Source: JAFGMR01 sp964632755 (GTDB lineage Archaea; Halobacteriota; Methanosarcinia; Methanotrichales; Methanotrichaceae). Taken from it: DNA of 10,260 nt. Both the position numbers and the translations under genes were made by a program. This document shows positions 6,322-10,260 of the stretch, piece by piece. The DNA lies in contig CAZWDT010000065.1 in assembly GCA_964632755.1 (NCBI GenBank), forward strand, positions 1-10,260. Direction: 5' to 3'. The notes beneath the pieces are model-generated. The model was given only the letters and a program-made list of their open reading frames with translations, was not told the origin of the DNA and searched no databases. Position 1 is the first letter of the stretch. Each line of letters starts with the position of its first letter.

Positions 6322-7225
6322 TCGCCCTCACCGCCTCATCCACAAGATCTGCTCCGCCCATCTCGGCAAGCCTCTTCCCGAGCTCCTGGGCACTCCTAAG
6401 ATAGTCGTCTGCCGGAATCATCTCCTCCACCCTTACAAATCTACTGCCGTCCAGGGAGAGGACCTCGGCCACCATCCTCAGCCCTCCGCCTCGATGCTCG
6501 GCATGTACTGCCATCGGGACCACACAGCCTCCTCCAACCCGCTCCATGACCGCCCTCTCCGCCAATGTCTCCGTCCTCGTTGGGGCATGGTCAATCAGGC
6601 CCGCGGCCTTCTCTCCGATTGTATCCCTCATGGCGACGACGGCGATCGTCCCCTGATTGGCGGAGGGAACGAATCTTTCGCCATCCAGCACCTGATAATC
6701 CATATCGTCGTAACCCATGCGCTGCAACCCAGCAAGGGCCAGGATTAGGGCATCGTAGCCGCCCTCGTCGAGCTTCCTCAACCTCGTCTGGAGGTTGCCC
6801 CTCACGTTTGCGATTCGCAGATCCGGCCTCTCTCGACGGAGCTGTGCTGAACGCCTCATGCTCGATGTGCCGACCACGGCCCCCGCCGCAAGCTCGTCCA
6901 GCCTCGATCCGTCGCGGCTCACCAATATATCGAAGGGCGAGTCTCGCTTCAGCACTGCCGCGATTCCAAGCTCGGGAGGCCTCTTCGTGGGCAGATCCTT
7001 CATGCTGTGGACGGCGAGGTCGATCTTTCCCGAGAGCATCTGCTCGTCGATCTCGCGACAGAAGACGCCCTGCCCGCTCAGCTGATGTAGCGGCCGGTCC
7101 AAGAAGAGGTCGCCGCTCGTCTTGACCACGCAGAGCAAGGCATCGACGCCAGCCCTTGAGAGCTCGGCGAGTGCTATCTCCGTCTGGCGCAAGGCCAAGG
7201 GGCTCGCCCTGCTTCCAATGATCAA
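6308..7225 (-). CDS. hemC: Hydroxymethylbilane synthase (porphobilinogen deaminase)
   Basis: Joins four porphobilinogen units into the linear tetrapyrrole hydroxymethylbilane, the substrate of the HemD domain encoded next. The 305-residue length is normal. Family marks include IIGSRASPLALRQTE at the N-terminus, the catalytic Asp D77 in VHSMKDLP, the Arg-rich GTSSMRRSAQL (119-129) and NVRGNLQTRLRKLD that hold the growing chain, and C234 in GGGCVVPM, the attachment point of the dipyrromethane cofactor. The start is TTG 7225, which overlaps the hemL stop as TTGA. No other suitable start lies before IGSRASPL, and the nearest GGAGG is about 22 bases upstream, so translation probably depends on coupling with hemL. 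Confidence 0.95.
   Translation of the reverse strand: MIIGSRASPLALRQTEIALAELSRAGVDALLCVVKTSGDLFLDRPLHQLSGQGVFCREIDEQMLSGKIDLAVHSMKDLPTKRPPELGIAAVLKRDSPFDILVSRDGSRLDELAAGAVVGTSSMRRSAQLRRERPDLRIANVRGNLQTRLRKLDEGGYDALILALAGLQRMGYDDMDYQVLDGERFVPSANQGTIAVVAMRDTIGEKAAGLIDHAPTRTETLAERAVMERVGGGCVVPMAVHAEHRGGGLRMVAEVLSLDGSRFVRVEEMIPADDYLRSAQELGKRLAEMGGADLVDEAVRAIGSR
6330..6335 (-). promoter_or_regulatory. Ribosome binding site deciding the TTG start of cobA-hemD
   Basis: GGTGAG inside the hemC end (coding AVRA) precedes TTG 6321 by 8 bases. The first ATG-like start would lie far inside the methyltransferase motif, so the TTG start is strongly favoured. Confidence 0.55.
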
Positions 7226-8490
7226 GCTTTGAGGTTTGACTTGAAGGCCTCCAGAGTCTCTTCTACGACCTCAGGGGAGTGAGCTGCCGAGATGAAGTCG
7301 GTCTCGTATTGGCTGGGCGTCAGAAATACGCCGGAAGCCAGCATCTTATTAAAGAGCGAGAGGTAAGCTGCCTTGTCGCACCTTAAGGCCTCGCGATAGT
7401 TCCGCGGACTGTCCCCGAAGAAGATCTTGAAGATCGACGCGATTCCGACTACGCTGCAGTCAAGTCCAAGATCGGAGACGATATCCGAGAGGGCGCGGCG
7501 GAAACCGTCCCCCACGTCGTTGAGCCTCTCGATGCTCCCTTCCGTTTCCATTACATCGAGCGTCGCAAGGCCCGCAACCATGGAGATCGGGCTCCCGTTG
7601 AACGTTCCTGCCTGGTATATCCCGCCCTGGGGAGCGACCATCTCCATCAGATCCCTTCTGCCGCCGACAACGCCTATTGGAAAGCCTCCGCCGACGATCT
7701 TTCCAAGCGTCGTGAGGTCAGGCGTAACTCCATAGTAGCTCTGGGCACCTCCCAGATGGAGCCTGAACCCCGTGATCACCTCGTCGAAGATGAGGAGGAC
7801 GTCGTTCTCCCTCGTCAGATCCCGAACGCCTTCCAGGTAGCCCTCATCTGGAAGTATTGGACCGATGTTTCCCATCACCGGCTCCATGATGAGGGCTGCA
7901 ACCTCGCCGGCGTTCCTCCTTAGGAGATCCTCGAGGGCAGAGAGGTCGTTGAACGGGACCTGCAACGTGTTCCTTGCCGTATCCCTCGGAACCCCTAGCG
8001 AATCGGGAACTCCCATGGTGGTCGCGCCGGATCCCGCCTTGATCAGCACTCCATCGTGTGCGCCGTGAAAGCCTCCCTCGATCTTGACGACCTTCTCCTT
8101 TCCTGTGCAGCCCCGGGCAATCCGAAGCGCAGCCATCGTGGCCTCGGATCCGGTGCTGACGAACCTCGCCATCTCTATTCCCGGATAGAGGTCCACGATC
8201 CTTTGGGCAAGGCTGACCTCGAGCTCGGTGGGCGTTCCATAGAGCCAACCAGATTCGAGCTGACTGGCCACGCGCTCTCTGATAACGGGATGAGCATGGC
8301 CCAATATCATCGGGCCATAGGCGAGGCAGTAGTCGATGTAACGATTGCCGTCCACGTCCCAGAGATAAGGGCCTTCGCCCCGGGAGACGTAGAAGGGGTA
8401 AGGGGATATCGCTCTGACCGGGCTGCTCACACCGCCCGGCATCAGTTCCATCGCCCTTTGAAATAGCTTGAGAGAGGCATCCTTCGCCAT
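7222..8490 (-). CDS. hemL: Glutamate-1-semialdehyde 2,1-aminomutase
   Basis: A PLP enzyme that converts glutamate-1-semialdehyde to 5-aminolevulinate, the second step of the C5 route. The 422-residue length is typical. It shows PGGVSSPVRA (18-27), STGSEATMAALR (112-123), the aromatic-flanked GFHGAHDG (140-147), D236 in FDEV, the PLP-binding Lys K264 in TTLGKIVGGGFPIG, and GTFNGSPISM (295-304). The frame remains open to ATG 8613, which would add 41 residues. I prefer ATG 8490 because GAGGTG lies 9 bases before it, the family begins here, and the TATA box at 8624-8633 places the transcript start near 8602, downstream of the 8613 ATG. It is the first gene of the operon. HemA and HemB are not adjacent. 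Confidence 0.93.
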   Translation of the reverse strand: MAKDASLKLFQRAMELMPGGVSSPVRAISPYPFYVSRGEGPYLWDVDGNRYIDYCLAYGPMILGHAHPVIRERVASQLESGWLYGTPTELEVSLAQRIVDLYPGIEMARFVSTGSEATMAALRIARGCTGKEKVVKIEGGFHGAHDGVLIKAGSGATTMGVPDSLGVPRDTARNTLQVPFNDLSALEDLLRRNAGEVAALIMEPVMGNIGPILPDEGYLEGVRDLTRENDVLLIFDEVITGFRLHLGGAQSYYGVTPDLTTLGKIVGGGFPIGVVGGRRDLMEMVAPQGGIYQAGTFNGSPISMVAGLATLDVMETEGSIERLNDVGDGFRRALSDIVSDLGLDCSVVGIASIFKIFFGDSPRNYREALRCDKAAYLSLFNKMLASGVFLTPSQYETDFISAAHSPEVVEETLEAFKSNLKA

Positions 8491-8603
8491 GGAAATAGCA
8501 CCTCTTTGGAAGACCGGGTAATGATTAATCAACCTTGCGATTACATCAGTGGCAAGCGATTCGGCACAACGGCGAAGCGATTCGACCGCAACTCGATGCG
8601 CAT
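8491..8603 (-). promoter_or_regulatory. Probable 5' leader of the heme operon, about 110 bases
   Basis: Between the predicted transcript start (about 8602) and the hemL ATG lies an untranslated stretch in which gaatcgctt occurs twice, 21 bases apart (gaatcgcttcgccgttgtgc, then gaatcgcttgcc). It has no stop in the hemL frame, so an N-terminal extension cannot be excluded. I see no known riboswitch pattern. Confidence 0.35.
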
Positions 8604-8623
8604 CATCGATCATTAGCGAAAGC

Positions 8624-8633
8624 TTTATATAAA
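8624..8633. promoter_or_regulatory. Palindromic TATA box between hemL operon and DUF11 gene
   Basis: TTTATATAAA reads the same on both strands. On the minus strand it predicts a start near 8602 for the heme operon. On the plus strand it is preceded by CGAAAGC, a good match to a BRE (A-rich before TTTATATA), and would start a transcript near 8656 with a leader of about 145 bases for the secreted-protein gene at 8799. It is the best TATA element in this divergent gap for either direction. Confidence 0.6.
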
Positions 8634-8784
8634 TCTAAGATCTTTCAATTCTGTATTAGTATTATGATGTTGTAATTGCAAAATGCCCTGCGGCCCAATG
8701 GTTGGTTCATCCAGCAAGCCGCAAGAGGCTCCCACAAGGACAGACCTCGGTGACTTGGAGGATAATGCCTGACCGCATGCAATA

Positions 8785-8791
8785 GAGGAGG
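8785..8791 (+). promoter_or_regulatory. Ribosome binding site of the DUF11 gene
   Basis: GAGGAGG stands 7 bases before ATG 8799 and confirms that start. Confidence 0.6.
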
Positions 8792-8798
8792 AAGATAG

Positions 8799-9344
8799 AT
8801 GGATAGAAGATCGGGATTGATGGGGCTTGTGGCCATTCTAGCTCTGCTGGCCATATGCTATGCCGACGCTGCCGAACCTGGCCAGGCCGGAGGGCCAGCA
8901 ATAGAGGTTACGAAGACGGTCATCGACCGCAAATGTTGCCCGGATGAGGTGACGTTCAAGATCGATGTGGCCAATACCGGCAACAGCGATCTAAACCAGG
9001 TCGAAGTTGTGGATACTCTGCCAAATGGCATGACATACAGCTCTGACGACCATGGTGGGATTGTGATCGAGAAGACCGTCACCTGGAACCTTGGAACGCT
9101 TCTCCACAACAGCTCTCCTATCAGCATCAAGCTGGTGGCAAAGATCGAGGAGTATGCATCAGGCCTTCTGAGAAACGCCGCAGCGGCGCTTGGCGTATCC
9201 ACTGGGGGTCAGGAGGTCACGGATCAGGACTTCGCCGACGTTGAGGCGAATAAGTGTATGCCGTCCAAGGAAGCCAAGAATGCCAAATTGCCGAAGAATG
9301 CCAAGGCCCCCAAGGGTGCAAAGGCTGCCTGGGCAGACTGCTGA
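8799..9344 (+). CDS. Secreted DUF11-type repeat protein with Lys/Ala-rich tail
   Basis: A 181-residue exported protein of unknown role. Residues 1-25 form a signal peptide (MDRR, then a hydrophobic core GLMGLVAILALLAICYA ending ADA-AEPG). Residues about 34-150 form one DUF11-like beta-sandwich repeat, shown by the pattern VTFKIDVANTGNSDLNQVEV, DTLPNGMTY, and VTWNLGTL; such domains occur in archaeal cell-surface proteins. The tail (about 155-181) is a low-complexity series of Ala-Lys, Asn-Ala-Lys and Pro-Lys steps ending AAWADC. Cys 46, 47, 153 and 181 could form disulfides. There is no membrane anchor, so it is probably released or bound to the envelope. A strong GAGGAGG site lies 7 bases before the ATG. 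It faces another DUF11-like gene. Confidence 0.75.
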   Translation: MDRRSGLMGLVAILALLAICYADAAEPGQAGGPAIEVTKTVIDRKCCPDEVTFKIDVANTGNSDLNQVEVVDTLPNGMTYSSDDHGGIVIEKTVTWNLGTLLHNSSPISIKLVAKIEEYASGLLRNAAAALGVSTGGQEVTDQDFADVEANKCMPSKEAKNAKLPKNAKAPKGAKAAWADC

Positions 9345-9434
9345 AGCTGAGGAGGCATTATCCTGGACCTGTCCGGCCTGGATTAGGCAATCCGAGGGTT
9401 AGCCGTCAGGCAGGAGGCCGCGGCTACCCGCCTA

Positions 9435-9451
9435 CTCCCGGCGGCCGGGAG
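9435..9451. terminator. Perfect 7-bp hairpin between the convergent DUF11 genes
   Basis: CTCCCGG and CCGGGAG pair around a 3-base loop (CGG). It sits between two convergent genes and may act on both transcripts, but no oligo-T run follows on either strand. The rest of the 9345-9545 gap shows no gene that I can support. Confidence 0.35.
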
Positions 9452-9545
9452 GCTGTCGGGATCTCGCTTAGGCCATATGGCGACCTTGTGCACCCCTTGA
9501 TAGCTGAGAATCATCGCCGGATCGGAGATACACTTCCGCTCCCCT

Positions 9546-10037
9546 TCAAGGGCAGCCAAGCCAGCTTTCATCCATGACCGACATATTGTCTGCCCTGGCC
9601 GAGCCGCCTGGATATTCCCCTTCAGCGTAGACCCTATCGATGAGCGTTTCGGCACCGGGGGAGACCAAGAGCCGAAGCTCTACTGTGGAGATGTCGCCGG
9701 GTGAGAGATGGGTGAGCGTCCAGCTGGCGTAATCGGCGGTCTGCACAGCTGGCCTGACCGAGGAGCCCATAAAGGCCGTCTCCGCGGGAAATGCGTTCTT
9801 CAAACGAACGGGCGAGAGCGTATTGTCGCCGACGTTCTCGATGGTGATTGTGTAATCGGCAACCACCACCTGCTCCCCCCTCCACCAGTCTTCACCCATC
9901 CTTCCATCTATTCCAAGCCAGATCTCCTCCCCTGCCCGAGCACAATCGCCACATGCCGAAAGGAAGAGAATCGAGATGAGGAGAAGCGTTCGAAGGATAG
10001 CGGGAGATCGGCAATCCCCCAGCAGATATACTGACAT
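9546..10037 (-). CDS. Exported DUF11-like protein, possible lipoprotein
   Basis: A 163-residue protein with a hydrophobic export signal (TLLLISILFLSAC, residues 17-29) whose end fits a lipobox (LSAC, Cys 29), suggesting a lipid anchor. Cleavage after ARAG at about 36 by an ordinary signal peptidase is the alternative. The mature part is a single DUF11-like beta domain: VVVADYTITIENVGDNTLSPVRLKN, AFPAETAFMGSS, WTLTHLSPGDISTVELRLLVSPG. It ends shortly after the domain at GCP, with no C-terminal anchor. I chose ATG 10037. The frame is open to TTG 10085, but the extra 16 residues lengthen the signal n-region and lack a well-spaced ribosome site. A weak TATA-like CATATCTAT (10072-10064) would give an almost leaderless message. 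It is convergent with the other DUF11-like gene. Confidence 0.65.
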   Translation of the reverse strand: MSVYLLGDCRSPAILRTLLLISILFLSACGDCARAGEEIWLGIDGRMGEDWWRGEQVVVADYTITIENVGDNTLSPVRLKNAFPAETAFMGSSVRPAVQTADYASWTLTHLSPGDISTVELRLLVSPGAETLIDRVYAEGEYPGGSARADNMSVMDESWLGCP

Positions 10038-10085
10038 ATCAATCCCATTCGGAGTGCTTGCAGATAGATATGCCGATTGGACCAA

Positions 10086-10260
10086 ACCTCAGGATGGGGG
10101 TAGCTGGGGCGGTGGGGTTTCTTAGTCCGACAGCATGGCGAGATCTTCGAGCCCCAAGGGGATTATGCGCTGCCCCTTTCCGAAATCATTCAATCGAGAT
10201 CGGCAGGTCGTGAATCTCTAATTAGTTGTCTTTTTATGATACGGGTATGTGAGGAGTTCC
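10086..10260. other. Non-coding end of window
   Basis: No supported gene. It holds a C-rich stretch (ccccatcctg on the minus strand) and an AT-rich patch with TTTTTATGAT (10231-10240) that could belong to a promoter or terminator of a gene beyond the window. I see nothing more definite. Confidence 0.3.

Noticed and set aside
6565..7125. Long plus-strand frame opposite hemC
   Set aside because: Arg/Ser-rich translation typical of the antisense of a GC-rich gene. hemC on the other strand carries every catalytic motif.
8491..8613. 41-residue N-terminal extension of HemL from ATG 8613
   Set aside because: Predicted transcription begins downstream of that ATG, the extension lies outside the enzyme family's usual length, and a ribosome site precedes ATG 8490. 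It cannot be fully excluded because the frame is open.
9383..9655. Minus-strand 90-residue frame in the gap after the lipoprotein-like gene
   Set aside because: It overlaps the DUF11-like gene in another frame, has no ribosome site, and its translation resembles no folded protein.
1..10260. CRISPR array, tRNA or rRNA gene, transposase, integrase or defence system
   Set aside because: I saw no regularly spaced repeats, no cloverleaf or rRNA signatures, and no protein motifs of those families. The recognisable genes are metabolic, transport or surface genes.

Overview
The window looks like a GC-rich methanogenic archaeon, most likely of the Methanosarcinales near Methanothrix (Methanosaeta). 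The lineage is an inference, not a database result. The clues are archaeal TATA boxes (for example the palindrome TTTATATAAA at 8624-8633), Shine-Dalgarno sequences of the GGTGA/GGAGG type, several TTG starts, a siroheme-route heme gene (ahbC), a GHMP-family gene resembling beta-RFAP synthase (methanopterin pathway), and secreted proteins with the DUF11-type repeat that such methanogens carry in number.

Layout. (1) 1-1053, plus strand: an AT-rich lead-in with a TATA box, then a GHMP-family gene whose open frame from 253 lacks the first ATP-binding motif. That motif is visible upstream in another frame, so the gene is probably a frameshifted pseudogene or carries a sequence error. (2) 1054-1453: a mostly intergenic stretch hiding a 44-residue Lys/Glu-rich gene on the minus strand (1203-1337), with its own TATA box, ribosome site and T-rich terminator. 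(3) 1529-3352, plus strand: a CPA1-type Na+/H+ antiporter with a C-terminal TrkA-N-like domain, probably starting at a TTG. (4) 3353-3619: a convergent gap with a G7/C7 hairpin, a 14-base direct repeat and a possible tiny basic-protein gene on the minus strand. (5) 8490 down to 3620, minus strand: a tightly packed tetrapyrrole operon, hemL - hemC - cobA/hemD fusion - ahbC, whose genes overlap by 4 to 14 bases. (6) 8614-10260: two convergent genes for secreted DUF11-like proteins, separated by about 200 bases that hold a short perfect hairpin.

How the genes work together. HemL makes 5-aminolevulinate, HemC makes hydroxymethylbilane, and the fused protein closes it to uroporphyrinogen III and methylates it to precorrin-2. 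After oxidation, iron insertion and decarboxylation by enzymes not encoded here (precorrin-2 dehydrogenase/ferrochelatase, AhbA/AhbB), AhbC removes acetate side chains to give Fe-coproporphyrin III. The operon therefore feeds siroheme, cobamide/F430 and heme b. HemA, HemB, AhbA/B and AhbD are absent from the window and must lie elsewhere if the pathway is complete.
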